Assembly: GCF_023016525.1 (NCBI RefSeq)
Contig: NZ_JALKCG010000006.1
Span: 62,001 to 126,000 of the forward strand
Reading direction: 5' to 3'
DNA: 64,000 bases
Source: Ancylobacter koreensis
Lineage (GTDB): Bacteria > Pseudomonadota > Alphaproteobacteria > Rhizobiales > Xanthobacteraceae
The notes under the pieces are model-generated. The model had not been told where the DNA came from and searched no databases. It saw only the letters and a list, made by a program, of their open reading frames with translations. Position numbers and translations under genes: made by a program. Within the stretch, counting starts at the first letter, position 1. The number at the start of each line of letters is the position of its first letter. Positions 51,017 through 63,405 of this stretch are shown one piece after another.

Positions 51017-52222
51017 ATGAACGGTAGCGCTGATCAGCACTCCGGCGGCGACGTGTGGGCCGAGCCGCTCCCGACCGCCCTCCTCGTGCTGGCCGACGGC
51101 ACCGTGCTGGAGGGCTTCGGCCTCGGCGCGACGGGCCACGCGGTCGGCGAAGTGTGCTTCAACACGGCGATGACCGGCTATCAGGAAGTCCTGACCGATC
51201 CTTCCTATGCCGGGCAGATCATCACCTTCACCTTCCCCCATATCGGCAATGTCGGCACCAATGAGGAAGACATCGAGACGATCTCGATGGCCGGCGCCTC
51301 CGGCGTGCGCGGCGTGGTGCTGCACTCCGCCATCACCGATCCCTCGAACTACCGCGCCACCCGCCATTTCGACTCCTGGCTGAAGGCGCGCGGCATCATC
51401 GCCATCTCCGGCATCGACACCCGCGCGCTGACCGCGCTGATCCGCGACGGCGGCATGCCGAACGCGGTGATCGCCCACGCCCCGGACGGGAAGTTCGACC
51501 TTCCGGCGCTGAAGGCGGAAGCAGCGGGCTGGCCCGGCCTCGTCGGCATGGACCTCGTGCCGATGGTCACCTCCGCCCAGCGCTTCACCTGGGACGAGAC
51601 CACCTGGAGCTGGCCCGAGGGCTACGGCACGCAGAAGGCGCCGGCCCATCACGTCGTCGCGGTCGACTACGGCGTGAAGCGCAACATCCTGCGCCTGCTC
51701 GCGCGCGCCGGCTGCAAGGTCACCGTGGTGCCCGCCACGACCTCCGCCGAGGAGATCCTCGCGCTGCAGCCCGACGGCGTGTTCCTCTCCAACGGCCCCG
51801 GCGACCCGGCCGCGACCGGCGAATATGCGGTGCCGGTGATCCGCGAGATCATCGCGCAGGGCGTGCCGACCTTCGGCATCTGCCTCGGCCACCAGATGAT
51901 CGGCCTCGCGGTCGGCGGGCGTACGGTGAAGATGCACCAGGGCCATCACGGCGCGAACCACCCGGTCAAGGACATGACCACCGGCAAGGTCGAGATCACC
52001 TCGATGAACCACGGCTTCGCGGTCGACCGCGACAGCCTGCCGGCCACCGCGCAGGAGACCCATGTCTCGCTGTTCGACGGCTCGAACGCGGGCATACAGC
52101 TTACCAACAGGCCGGTCTTCTCGGTGCAGTACCACCCCGAAGCCAGCCCCGGCCCGCAGGACAGCCACTATCTGTTCGACCGTTTCGTCGAGCTGATCGC
52201 GAACACCAAGAAGGCGGCCTGA
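51017..52222 (+). CDS. carA: Carbamoyl-phosphate synthase small subunit
   Basis: A 401-residue glutamine amidotransferase subunit supplying ammonia to CarB for arginine and pyrimidine synthesis. N-terminal domain with FNTAMTGYQEVLTDPSYAGQ; class I GATase domain with FGICLGHQMIGLAVG (catalytic Cys) and SVQYHPEASPGPQDS (catalytic His/Glu). Start at 51017 after CAGGGAAC. Unlike many genomes, carB does not follow directly; three unrelated genes intervene. Confidence 0.97.
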   Translation: MNGSADQHSGGDVWAEPLPTALLVLADGTVLEGFGLGATGHAVGEVCFNTAMTGYQEVLTDPSYAGQIITFTFPHIGNVGTNEEDIETISMAGASGVRGVVLHSAITDPSNYRATRHFDSWLKARGIIAISGIDTRALTALIRDGGMPNAVIAHAPDGKFDLPALKAEAAGWPGLVGMDLVPMVTSAQRFTWDETTWSWPEGYGTQKAPAHHVVAVDYGVKRNILRLLARAGCKVTVVPATTSAEEILALQPDGVFLSNGPGDPAATGEYAVPVIREIIAQGVPTFGICLGHQMIGLAVGGRTVKMHQGHHGANHPVKDMTTGKVEITSMNHGFAVDRDSLPATAQETHVSLFDGSNAGIQLTNRPVFSVQYHPEASPGPQDSHYLFDRFVELIANTKKAA

Positions 52223-52337
52223 GCACCGCCTTGCTTTCCCGCCGTTTCCCGCCCCGGTCGCGCGCCGGGGCGGCGGTATCGCCGCAGGGTTGACCGGCGA
52301 AGAAGAGAACATAAAGTGAACGCGGGAGGATTTCCGC

Positions 52338-53552
52338 GTGGACGACACCCTCAGGACCAAGCTCGGCATCCTCGCCGACGCCGCCAAATACGACGCCTCC
52401 TGCGCCTCGTCCGGCGCGCGCGGGCGCAGGGCGGAGAAGGACGGCATCGGCTCGACCACGGGAATGGGCATCTGCCATTCCTACACGCCGGACGGGCGCT
52501 GCGTGTCGCTGCTGAAAATCCTTCTGACCAATTACTGCCTGTTCGATTGCGCCTATTGCATCAACCGGCGCTCGTCCAATGTCCGCCGGGCGCGCTTCTC
52601 GGTCGAGGAAGTGGTCGCCATCACCCTCGGCTTCTACAAGCGCAACTACATCGAGGGCCTGTTCCTCTCCTCCGGCATCATCCGCTCGCCGGACTACACG
52701 ATGGAGCAGATGATGCTGGTGGCCCGCCGGCTGCGGCAGGATCACGGCTTCGCCGGCTATATCCACCTCAAGGCCATTCCCGAGGCCAGCCCCTGGCTGG
52801 TGGAGCAGGCGGGGCTGTGGGCAGACCGGCTGTCGGTGAATGTGGAGCTCGCCTCCGACATCAGCTTGAAGGCGCTGGCGCCGGAGAAGGACGCCCCTCG
52901 CATCAAGGCGACGATGGGCCAGATGCGCGAGCGCATCGCCGAGGCGCGCGGGGAAAAGCGCCGCTTCGCCCCCGCCGGCCAGAGCACGCAGATGATCGTC
53001 GGCGCTGACGCCACCACCGATGCGTCGGTGCTGGAGACGAGCGCCGGCCTTTATGGCGGCTATGGCCTCAAGCGCGTCTACTACTCGGCCTTCAGCCCGA
53101 TTCCCGAGGCGAGCCGCGTTCTTCCCGTGAAGCCGGCGCCGCTGCGGCGCGAGAACCGGCTCTACCAGGCCGACTGGCTGCTGCGCTTTTACGGTTTCAC
53201 GGTCGACGAGATCGCCGCCGGCGGAGCGGACGGCATGCTCGACCTCGACATCGACCCCAAGCTCGCCTGGGCGCTGAAGCACCGCGAACAGTTTCCGGTC
53301 GACGTCAACGCCGCCGACCGCGAGGCGCTGCTCCGCGTGCCGGGCCTCGGCGCGCGGGCGGTGGACCGCATCCTGCGCGCCCGGCGCCAGACACGGCTGA
53401 GGCTGGACGACGTCGCCCGCCTCAGCACCGGGGTGCGGCGGGCACGCGCCTTCCTCATCACCGCCGACCATCACCCGCTCAAACTCACCGACCGCGCCGA
53501 CCTGCGCGAGCGGCTCGCCCCGCCGGCGCGGCAGCTGGAGCTGTTCGCGTGA
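52338..53552 (+). CDS. Radical SAM protein of the UdgX-linked DNA modification/repair pair
   Basis: A 404-residue radical SAM enzyme with the cluster motif CLFDCAYC (cysteines at about residues 67, 71, 74), YFINRRSS-like continuation, SSGIIRSPDYTMEQMM, and a C-terminal helix-hairpin-helix DNA-binding element (VNAADREALLRVPGLGARAV). This is the family annotated as putative DNA modification/repair radical SAM protein; its reaction is unknown. It starts with GTG after GGGAGGATTTCCGC. Its TGA overlaps the GTG of the UdgX gene, so the two proteins probably act together. Confidence 0.9.
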   Translation: MDDTLRTKLGILADAAKYDASCASSGARGRRAEKDGIGSTTGMGICHSYTPDGRCVSLLKILLTNYCLFDCAYCINRRSSNVRRARFSVEEVVAITLGFYKRNYIEGLFLSSGIIRSPDYTMEQMMLVARRLRQDHGFAGYIHLKAIPEASPWLVEQAGLWADRLSVNVELASDISLKALAPEKDAPRIKATMGQMRERIAEARGEKRRFAPAGQSTQMIVGADATTDASVLETSAGLYGGYGLKRVYYSAFSPIPEASRVLPVKPAPLRRENRLYQADWLLRFYGFTVDEIAAGGADGMLDLDIDPKLAWALKHREQFPVDVNAADREALLRVPGLGARAVDRILRARRQTRLRLDDVARLSTGVRRARAFLITADHHPLKLTDRADLRERLAPPARQLELFA

Positions 53553-55024
53553 GCGCGCCCTCCCCTTCGCGCGCGGCGGACGCCAGCCGCGCGATCATGC
53601 TGCGCTACGGCGCCGACCACGCGGGGTTCCGCGCCGCCGTCCGCGCGCTGGTGGCGCAGGGCGTTTCGCCGGACCGCGTGGTGTGGCGGATGGCGGCAGC
53701 GGCGGAGTCTACCGCCGAAGCGGGCAGCGTGGACCTGTTCGGCACCGCCGCGCCGGCAGCCGCGCCCGCCGATGCCCCGCCCCTCTCCCTGCCGCGCGCG
53801 GTCGCGAACCTCGTCGACCTCGTGCTTTGCCACCGCGACCCCACGCGCTTCGCTCTTCTTTACACGCTGATCTCTAGGGTGCTTCACGGCGAAAGGCAGC
53901 TCGCCGACAACCCCGCCGACCCGCTGGTGCATCGCCTCGGGCACATGGCGAAGGCGGTGCGCCGCGACATCCACAAGATGCACGCCTTCGTTCGCTTCAA
54001 GGTGCGGGGCTCGGAGAACGGCCGGGAGCGCTACCTCGCCTGGTTCGAACCCGAGCATTTCATCCTGGAGGCCGCCGCGCCGTTCTTCCGCACCCGCTTT
54101 CCTGCCATGGACTGGGCGATACTGACCCCGCTCGGCACCGTCGGCTGGAACGGCGACGCCCTCGCCTTCGGCCCGCCGGCGAGCCGGCCGCCTTTGCCGG
54201 AGGGCGACGGGTTCGAGGAAGGCTGGCTCGCCTATTACGCCAGCGCCTTCAACCCCGCCCGCGCCAACCCGGCGATGATGCGGAACGAGATGCCCAGGAA
54301 ATACTGGCCCAATCTGCCGGAGGCGCGCATCATCCCCGCGCTGCTGGAAACCGCCCCGGCCCGCGTGGCGGAGATGCTGGCGCGCGAGGCCGCCGCGCCG
54401 CGCAAGCGCGACCCGGAAAGGGCGGTGGCGGCCATGGCGCGTCAGGCACCCGCAAATCTTGAAGAACTGAACGCGGTGATTGCTTCCACCCCGCCCTTCG
54501 TCGCCGGCGGCACCTGCGCCGTGCTGGGCGAGGGCCCGCTCAACCCGCGCCTCGCGCTGGTCGGCGAGCAGCCGGGCGACCAGGAGGACGAGGCCGGCCG
54601 CCCCTTCGTCGGCCCGGCCGGCCAGCTGCTGATGAAGGCGCTGGGAGAGGCCGGGCTGACGCGCGAGGCGGTCTATCTCACCAATGCGGTGAAGCACTTC
54701 AAGTTCGTCCAGCGTGGCAAGCGCCGGCTGCACCAGAAGCCCACCGCCGGCGAGGTGAAGCATTATCGCTGGTGGCTGGAGAAGGAGCTGGATTTCGTGC
54801 GCCCGCGCCTCGTCGTCGCGCTGGGCGGCACGGCGGCGCTCGCGCTCACTGGGAAGGCGCTGGCGGTGACTCGCGAGCGCGGCCCGCACCGGCTGGGCGC
54901 GCATGACGGATATGTCACCTTCCACCCCTCCTATCTGCTGCGCCTGCCAGACGAGGCCGCCCGGCGCGAGGCCTATGCCGCGTTGGTGGCTGACCTTGCC
55001 ACAGCGAAGGCGCTGGCGGCGTGA
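53549..55024 (+). CDS. udgX: UdgX-type uracil-DNA glycosylase with N-terminal DUF4130 domain
   Basis: A 491-residue fusion. The first half (about residues 15-260) is the SAM/HhH-associated DUF4130 domain (HRLGHMAKAVRRDIHKMHAF, YLAWFEPEHFILEAAAPFFR). The second half is a family-4-like uracil-DNA glycosylase with LVGEQPGDQEDEAGRPFVGP, the UdgX loop KRRLHQKP (His about residue 395) and YVTFHPSYLLR. In mycobacterial UdgX the equivalent His forms a covalent link with DNA at uracil. Starts with GTG overlapping the radical SAM gene's stop. Confidence 0.92.
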   Translation: MSAPSPSRAADASRAIMLRYGADHAGFRAAVRALVAQGVSPDRVVWRMAAAAESTAEAGSVDLFGTAAPAAAPADAPPLSLPRAVANLVDLVLCHRDPTRFALLYTLISRVLHGERQLADNPADPLVHRLGHMAKAVRRDIHKMHAFVRFKVRGSENGRERYLAWFEPEHFILEAAAPFFRTRFPAMDWAILTPLGTVGWNGDALAFGPPASRPPLPEGDGFEEGWLAYYASAFNPARANPAMMRNEMPRKYWPNLPEARIIPALLETAPARVAEMLAREAAAPRKRDPERAVAAMARQAPANLEELNAVIASTPPFVAGGTCAVLGEGPLNPRLALVGEQPGDQEDEAGRPFVGPAGQLLMKALGEAGLTREAVYLTNAVKHFKFVQRGKRRLHQKPTAGEVKHYRWWLEKELDFVRPRLVVALGGTAALALTGKALAVTRERGPHRLGAHDGYVTFHPSYLLRLPDEAARREAYAALVADLATAKALAA

Positions 55025-55103
55025 GGGCGGCGCCTCGCCCGGCGACGGCGGGAACCCGCGCGGCGGCTTTGCCCTTTTCGCAGGGAGCCTAAAGGAGGAG
55101 CCG

Positions 55104-55601
55104 ATGCCCGAACCGCAGACCCGCCTGTTCCCGCCCTCGCACGGGGTGCCCAACAACCCGTCCCTGCCGGTGCTGATCTACAAGGGCGCGCTGCCCGCTG
55201 ACGCAGGGGCGATGGAAGCCCATATCGGCGCCAATGGCTGGGACTGCCGATGGCGCGACGGCATCTTCGACTTCCATCACTTCCACTCCACCGCCCATGA
55301 GGCGCTCGCCATCGCGCGCGGCCATGCCCGCGTGCGGCTCGGCGGGGAGGATGGTGCGGAAGTCGCGCTCCATGCCGGCGACGTGCTGGTACTGCCGGCC
55401 GGCACCGGGCACATGTGCCTTGAGGCGAGCGACGATTTCCTCGTCGTCGGCGCCTATCCCCCGGGACAGGATTACGAGATCGAGAAGCCCGACGAGGCGC
55501 TCACCGACAGGCGGCTCGCGACCATCGCGCGGGTGCCGCTGCCGTCGGCCGATCCGGTGGGCGGAAGGAGCGGCGCGCTGGTCCGGCTTTGGAAGGCGTA
55601 G
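55104..55601 (+). CDS. Cupin domain protein (YjlB-like)
   Basis: A 165-residue cupin starting MPEPQTRLFPPSHGVPNNPS; the barrel shows DFHHFHSTAHEALAIARGHA and GDVLVLPAGTGHMCLEASDD, with several His residues able to bind a metal. It matches the YjlB family of single-domain cupins of unknown function. AAAGGAGGAG lies 3 bases before the ATG, an excellent ribosome-binding site. Likely in the same transcript as the radical SAM and UdgX genes (79-base gap). Confidence 0.88.
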   Translation: MPEPQTRLFPPSHGVPNNPSLPVLIYKGALPADAGAMEAHIGANGWDCRWRDGIFDFHHFHSTAHEALAIARGHARVRLGGEDGAEVALHAGDVLVLPAGTGHMCLEASDDFLVVGAYPPGQDYEIEKPDEALTDRRLATIARVPLPSADPVGGRSGALVRLWKA

Positions 55602-55671
55602 CGGGCGACGCGTGATGCGGCGGCGTTCGCGCCGCGCGCCCTTCCCCCCCGAAGGAATCTGGTTTATGGGA

Positions 55672-55691
55672 AGCCCCCAATTGCGGGGGCT
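55672..55691. repeat. Stem-loop in the carB leader
   Basis: AGCCCCC-AATTGC-GGGGGCT, a perfect 7-bp stem between the cupin gene and carB without a T run. It precedes the terminator-like hairpin at 55726 by 34 bases and could belong to a leader RNA of carB or end the cupin transcript. Confidence 0.6.
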
Positions 55692-55725
55692 GCCCTCGCC
55701 CAGAAAGTTCAATCCGGGTCCGCCC

Positions 55726-55755
55726 AAGGACGCGTTGCACAGCGCGTCCTTTTTC
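55726..55755 (+). terminator. Intrinsic terminator directly upstream of carB
   Basis: AAGGACGCG, an 8-base loop, CGCGTCCTTTTTC: a perfect 9-bp stem with a T run. Only 37 bases separate its end from the carB ATG, leaving no comfortable space for a separate promoter. It either ends the cupin transcript or serves as an attenuator in the carB leader. Confidence 0.8.
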
Positions 55756-55792
55756 GTGCGCCCGGACAAATGCGCGAGCCGCACGGGATCCG

Positions 55793-59128
<3,336 letters not shown>

Positions 59129-59167
59129 CGGCGCCTGACGGCGCAGGCAGTCCGCCGCGAACACTGA

Positions 59168-59246
59168 ATAAGCCCCGCGCGGGAGGTTCATCGAGGCCGC
59201 TTCGGCCCGGCTGGACCCTCGCGGGGGCTTCGTTTGCTTTTGGGAG
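59168..59246 (+). terminator. Long hairpin between carB and greA
   Basis: AATAAGCCCCGCGCGGGAGG... pairs with ...CCCTCGCGGGGGCTTCGTTT, with an inner GGCCG-CTT-CGGCC stem-loop, followed by TTTGCTTTT. It should act as the carB terminator or as a leader structure for greA, whose ATG follows 16 bases later. Confidence 0.65.
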
Positions 59247-59261
59247 GTCAAGAAAAGACCG

Positions 59262-59735
59262 ATGGAAAAGATTCCGATGACCGCCGGCGGCCATGCCGCC
59301 CTGGAAGAAGAGCTCAAGCGGCGCCAGCAGGTCGAGCGCCCGCGCATCATCGAGGCGATTTCCGAGGCGCGGGCGCATGGCGATCTCTCCGAGAACGCCG
59401 AGTACCACGCCGCCAAGGAGCAGCAGGCCCTGAACGAGGGCCGCATCGCCGAGCTGGAAGACAAGCTCTCGCGGTCGGAGATCATCGACGTCGCCAAGCT
59501 CACCGGCGATGTCGTGAAGTTCGGCGCCACCGTGACCCTCATCGACGAGGACACGGAGGAAGAGCGCGTGTGGCAGATCGTCGGCGACATGGAAGCCGAT
59601 GCCAAGGAAGGCCGCATCTCGATCTCCTCGCCGCTGGCGCGGGCGCTGATCGGCAAGCAGCGCGGCGCCTCGGTGGAAGTGGTCACGCCCAAGGGCGCCC
59701 GCTCCTACGAGATCGCCAAGGTGCGCTTCGCCTGA
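59262..59735 (+). CDS. greA: Transcription elongation factor GreA
   Basis: A 157-residue cleavage factor that reactivates backtracked RNA polymerase. N-terminal coiled coil [20 protein letters not shown] with the acidic tip [20 protein letters not shown], and C-terminal FKBP-like domain ([35 protein letters not shown]). Length and motifs are standard. Start at 59262 fits the family although the ribosome-binding site (GGGAGG) is rather far upstream; greA commonly follows carB in this bacterial order. Confidence 0.97.
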   Translation: MEKIPMTAGGHAALEEELKRRQQVERPRIIEAISEARAHGDLSENAEYHAAKEQQALNEGRIAELEDKLSRSEIIDVAKLTGDVVKFGATVTLIDEDTEEERVWQIVGDMEADAKEGRISISSPLARALIGKQRGASVEVVTPKGARSYEIAKVRFA

Positions 59736-59754
59736 GCGGAAGAAGACGCTCCCC

Positions 59755-60831
59755 ATGACACGGAAGGCGGCGATGGAACCGGCCCGGCTCGAAGTCGTGG
59801 CGCCGAATTTCAAGCGCCGCCTCTCCGGCGTCACCTCGACGCTGGAGCGCGTGCTGCCCTACCAGGCCCGCGAGGTCGGCATCGCCGCGCTCGGGCCGGG
59901 GCTCGCCGCCAGCGTGCCGCGCATCGGCTTTCTCGATCTGCGCCATTTCTGGAGCCGGCCGGCGCGCCGGCGCACCCGCATCTGGCACGCGCGGCGCAAT
60001 GTCGAGATGCTGGGCGGCCTCGTGCTGCGCGACGTGCTGCGCATGAAGCTGACGCTGGTCTTCACCTCCGCCTCGCAGCGCTGGCACACGCGCTGGAGCC
60101 GCTTCCTCATCTCGCGCATGGACGCGGTGATCGCGACCTCCGAGAAGACCGCCTCCTACATGCAGCGCCCCTCGACGGTGATCCATCACGGCATCGATGT
60201 CGACGCCTTCGCACCGCCGCCCGACAAGGCGCAGGCACGCCGCGAGGTCGGCCTGCCGGAGGAGCTGAAGATGGTCGGTTGCTTCGGCCGCATCCGGGCG
60301 CAGAAGGGCACGGACGTCTTCGTCGACGCGCTGATCCGTATCCTGCCCGACCATCCCGGCTGGGGCGGCGTGGTGCTGGGGCGGGCGACCGGCGCCCACA
60401 CCGCCTTCTTTGCCGAGCAGCGCGAGAAGGTGGCGAAGGCGGGCCTCGCCGACCGCATCCTGTTCCCCGGCGAGGTTCCCACCTCGGATATTGCGCGCTG
60501 GTATCGCGCCCTCGACCTCTATGTCGCGCCGCAGCGCTGGGAGGGTTTCGGCGTCACCCCGCTGGAGGCGATGGCCTGCGGCGTCCCCGTGGTGGCGACC
60601 ACGGTCGGCGCCTTCGAGGAGCTGGTGGTGGAAGGGCGCACCGGCACCATGGTGCCGCCGGGCGACGTCGGCGAGATGGCGGGCGCCGTGCAGGCCTTCA
60701 TGCAGCTTGACGACGCCGCGCGCGCGGAGGCGTCCACCGCCTCGCGCCGCCACGTCGTCGAGACCCATTCCATCGAGGTCGAGGCGCAGAAGATCAACGC
60801 CGTCTACGCGGCCGCCTGGGCGGCGTCCTAG
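59755..60831 (+). CDS. lpcC: Glycosyltransferase family 4, LpcC-like LPS core mannosyltransferase
   Basis: A 358-residue GT-B glycosyltransferase. The N-terminal half PNFKRRLSGVTSTLERVLPY and RRRTRIWHARRNVEMLGGLV is characteristic of rhizobial LpcC, which adds mannose to the Kdo of the LPS inner core. The C-terminal Rossmann half has MVGCFGRIRAQKGTDVFVDA and the donor-binding EGFGVTPLEAMACGVPVVAT. It starts 19 bases after greA and its stop shares CTAG with the convergent gene. The mannosyl donor specificity is inferred from family resemblance. Confidence 0.85.
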   Translation: MTRKAAMEPARLEVVAPNFKRRLSGVTSTLERVLPYQAREVGIAALGPGLAASVPRIGFLDLRHFWSRPARRRTRIWHARRNVEMLGGLVLRDVLRMKLTLVFTSASQRWHTRWSRFLISRMDAVIATSEKTASYMQRPSTVIHHGIDVDAFAPPPDKAQARREVGLPEELKMVGCFGRIRAQKGTDVFVDALIRILPDHPGWGGVVLGRATGAHTAFFAEQREKVAKAGLADRILFPGEVPTSDIARWYRALDLYVAPQRWEGFGVTPLEAMACGVPVVATTVGAFEELVVEGRTGTMVPPGDVGEMAGAVQAFMQLDDAARAEASTASRRHVVETHSIEVEAQKINAVYAAAWAAS

Positions 60832-61871
60832 CCCTTCGGCGCGCGGCCGATCACCGGCGCGACGAGGGCGGCAATCTCGCCGCGCACGTCCAGCGTCGGC
60901 GGCTCCAGCCGCGTAAGGGTCGCGGCGAACTGGTCCGCCGTCACCGTGCCGAGCGGCAGGATGGCGAGGCTGGGCGCGAAGGACGGCGCGGCCCAGCTTT
61001 TCGCCACCCACGCGGAAATCGCCTCGCTGGCATAGCCGTCATGCACCTTAGCCGAGCGCAGGCCGATGACCGGCCGGCCGGCGGTGAGCCCCTCGACCAG
61101 CATGCTCATCGAATCTTCCGTCACCGCGATGGCGTCGGCACCGAACAGCGCGCGCACGGAGCCGGGGCCGGCCGTGCGGTAGTCGACGAATTCCGCCAGC
61201 ACGCCCTCGCCCGCGAGAGCGGCGAAGCGCGCGCTCACCTCGTCCGGCGTGCGCCGCGAGGTGGTGGCGCGCCAGCGGACCCCGTGATCGCGCGCGAGGT
61301 CCCGCACCACGGCAATCAGCGCGTCCCATTCGTTCTGCGGCCACTCCTTGCGATAGGCGGTGCCGCCGATGAGGAGCGCGATTTCCGCCCCGCGCAGCGT
61401 GTCGGGAGTGGCGAGCCGGCGCGGGGCGGCGTAGTCGGCGCGGTCGACGACGGAAGGGATGGGTGCCCAGGCCGAGCGCGGATTGCCCGCCGCGCGCGGC
61501 GAGGCGACGATCATCAGGCTGACCTCGCTTGTGTCGTAGCCGCCGATGCCGCCGGAATAGACGAAGGGCACGCCGCCGAAGGCGCGGCTGACGAGGATGC
61601 CGGCCGCCACGGTCGGGCGGCCGGAGCCGACGATGACGTCGGGCTTTTCAAGGCTGTCGGCGTCGATGGCGTACATCGCCTTCAGCCAGTAGCGCGCGTC
61701 GCGGCCCCAGCGGCGCATGATGAATTTGCGCACGTCGTCATGGGCAAACCATGTCGGGCGCACGTCGAGCCGCGTCACCTCGGTAGCCGCCAGCCGACCA
61801 ATCGCCAGCGCGACGCCTTCGGCCTGATTGAAATGCCCCGGCTTCTTGTCGCGCAGGACGAGCAGCTTCAC
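60828..61871 (-). CDS. ELM1-like (mitochondrial fission protein family) glycosyltransferase-fold protein
   Basis: A 347-residue GT-B-like protein related to bacterial ELM1/DUF1022. Visible: KLLVLRDKKPGHFNQAEGVA, VIVGSGRPTVAAGILVSRAF, IALLIGGTAYRKEWPQNEWD and AIAVTEDSMSMLVEGLTAGR. Bacterial members occur in LPS loci and are suspected envelope glycosyltransferases. It starts with GTG overlapping the stop of the methyltransferase gene. Its TAG stop overlaps the lpcC-like gene's TAG. Confidence 0.85.
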   Translation of the reverse strand: MKLLVLRDKKPGHFNQAEGVALAIGRLAATEVTRLDVRPTWFAHDDVRKFIMRRWGRDARYWLKAMYAIDADSLEKPDVIVGSGRPTVAAGILVSRAFGGVPFVYSGGIGGYDTSEVSLMIVASPRAAGNPRSAWAPIPSVVDRADYAAPRRLATPDTLRGAEIALLIGGTAYRKEWPQNEWDALIAVVRDLARDHGVRWRATTSRRTPDEVSARFAALAGEGVLAEFVDYRTAGPGSVRALFGADAIAVTEDSMSMLVEGLTAGRPVIGLRSAKVHDGYASEAISAWVAKSWAAPSFAPSLAILPLGTVTADQFAATLTRLEPPTLDVRGEIAALVAPVIGRAPKG

Positions 61872-62506
61872 CGGGAAGCTCCGCGCGGCTTCGTCCCGAA
61901 CAGCTTGCGGTGCGCCGAGCGGGCGAGCTTCTGCGTGCGGTAGATCACCCGCTCGCGGGCGCGCACGCCCAGGCCGGCAAGGCCCCTCACCTCGCCGTCC
62001 CAGGTCTTGAAGGCGACACGGGCGCGGCGGTGGATCGGCATCTCGCGAATGGCCGGGAAATGCGGCTTCAGCCGCGCCAGCCACCAGTCGGCGCCGTGCT
62101 GCGACACATGGGCGTTGCGCCCGTCCGACAGCAGCAGCTTGGCCGGGCCGGTGTCGATGACGAACAGCGCCTCACGCGCGCTCGCGGCGATGGAGGCGAG
62201 CACCGCGTCGATCTCCTCGTCCGGAATGTGCTCCATCACGTCGACATTCACCGCCAGTTCCACCCGCCGGCCCGGCAGGGTGGAAATCTCGGGGATCGCC
62301 GGGTCGTAGCGGTGGACGTCCGGTATGCCGGCCTTGGCGGCGATGAGGTAGGCCAGATTGCTCTGGCCGCAGCCGAAATCGATCAGCGAGGCGGGCTTCA
62401 GCGCCAGGATGTGCGGCAGCATGTCGGCCAGCGCGTGGCGCGCCGTGGCGCCGTAGCGGTGGCGCGCATGCAGCTTCGCATATTCGTCGACGAGGCTGTG
62501 TGCCAT
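61868..62506 (-). CDS. Class I SAM-dependent methyltransferase
   Basis: A 212-residue methyltransferase: start MAHSLVDEYAKLHARHRYGA, SAM motif SLIDFGCGQSNLAYLIAAKA, VNVDVMEHIPDEEIDAVLAS, and a basic C-terminal tail (RERVIYRTQKLARSAHRKLF) that may contact membrane or LPS. It overlaps the ELM1-like gene and lies 2 bases after the GT8 gene, so it probably methylates a sugar in the same envelope glycan. Substrate unknown. Confidence 0.85.
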   Translation of the reverse strand: MAHSLVDEYAKLHARHRYGATARHALADMLPHILALKPASLIDFGCGQSNLAYLIAAKAGIPDVHRYDPAIPEISTLPGRRVELAVNVDVMEHIPDEEIDAVLASIAASAREALFVIDTGPAKLLLSDGRNAHVSQHGADWWLARLKPHFPAIREMPIHRRARVAFKTWDGEVRGLAGLGVRARERVIYRTQKLARSAHRKLFGTKPRGASR

Positions 62507-62508
62507 CC

Positions 62509-63405
62509 CTAGGCTCCGAGAATGCGCCGCTTGAGCTTGGTGAAGAACCGCCGCAGCTTGCGCCCCTTCTTCTCCACCTTGCGCCCGAACTTCGACTTCA
62601 GCGGATCGGCCGCGAAGGGGGTGCGGGCGCGATAGGCGAGGAAGAGGTCGCGCGCGGGGTGGTTGCAGTCGGTGTAGTTGGGCTTCACCTGACCGATGAA
62701 GTGGACGATGCGCGCAGCCTTCCAGATCGCGGGATCGTCGGTGTAGACGCCCTTCTCCAACCGGCGGTGCAGGTTCCAGCTCTCGTCGAGCGGCAGCCAG
62801 TGGCCCTGCAAGGCGCCGTTGAGCGCGTCCTGGTCCATCATCGGCAGGGTCGGGTGATCCTCGATGAAGGCGATGGTGCGCTCGCTGACGCGCTCCGCCC
62901 GCCAGCGCTCAAGGTCGATCAGCAGCACGCCGCTGTTGAAGTAGCGCATGTCGTCGGGAAGGCCGATGTCGCGGTTGCGCTTCGCGTGGCGCTCGGGCAC
63001 CTGCCGGGCGATATCGTCCACCGCCGCCAGCGCGAAGCCTTCCATCGGCAGGGTGGCCAGCGGCGCCAGCGGGGCGTTCACCACGGTGTCGCAGTCGATA
63101 TAGAGCAGCCGCCCGGTCGCCTCCGGCAGGCTCAGCGGCATGAGGATGCGCGCATAGGCGGTGCGCGAGAGATGGTGGTTCTCCGGCCGCGCGGCGAAAT
63201 GGCGGGCCATCTCGTCGGTGAGGTCGATGAAGTCGATGTTCGGCAGCCCGTAGCTCGCCCGCAGCCGCGCCTTGTCCGCCTCCGACACGCCGTCGCAATA
63301 GACGTGCACGACGTCGAAATCGCCCGCCGCCCGGTCGGCCAGCGAGGCGAGCAGGATGCCGGTCAGCTCGACATAGGTAGTGTCGGTCGCGGTGGCGACG
63401 ATCAA
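62509..63405 (-). CDS. Glycosyltransferase family 8 protein
   Basis: A 298-residue GT8 (LgtC/GlgA-like fold) protein adding a hexose from a UDP-sugar to LPS-type acceptors. It has the DXD metal motif in RLLYIDCDTVVNAPL, RYFNSGVLLIDLERWR, DQDALNGALQGHWLPLDESW and VHFIGQVKPN, and a very basic C-terminal tail (KSKFGRKVEKKGRKLRRFFT) for membrane association. It starts with TTG at 63405, overlapping the Lrp gene stop (TTGA), preceded by AAGGGGACGTGCC. Confidence 0.88.
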   Translation of the reverse strand: MIVATATDTTYVELTGILLASLADRAAGDFDVVHVYCDGVSEADKARLRASYGLPNIDFIDLTDEMARHFAARPENHHLSRTAYARILMPLSLPEATGRLLYIDCDTVVNAPLAPLATLPMEGFALAAVDDIARQVPERHAKRNRDIGLPDDMRYFNSGVLLIDLERWRAERVSERTIAFIEDHPTLPMMDQDALNGALQGHWLPLDESWNLHRRLEKGVYTDDPAIWKAARIVHFIGQVKPNYTDCNHPARDLFLAYRARTPFAADPLKSKFGRKVEKKGRKLRRFFTKLKRRILGA

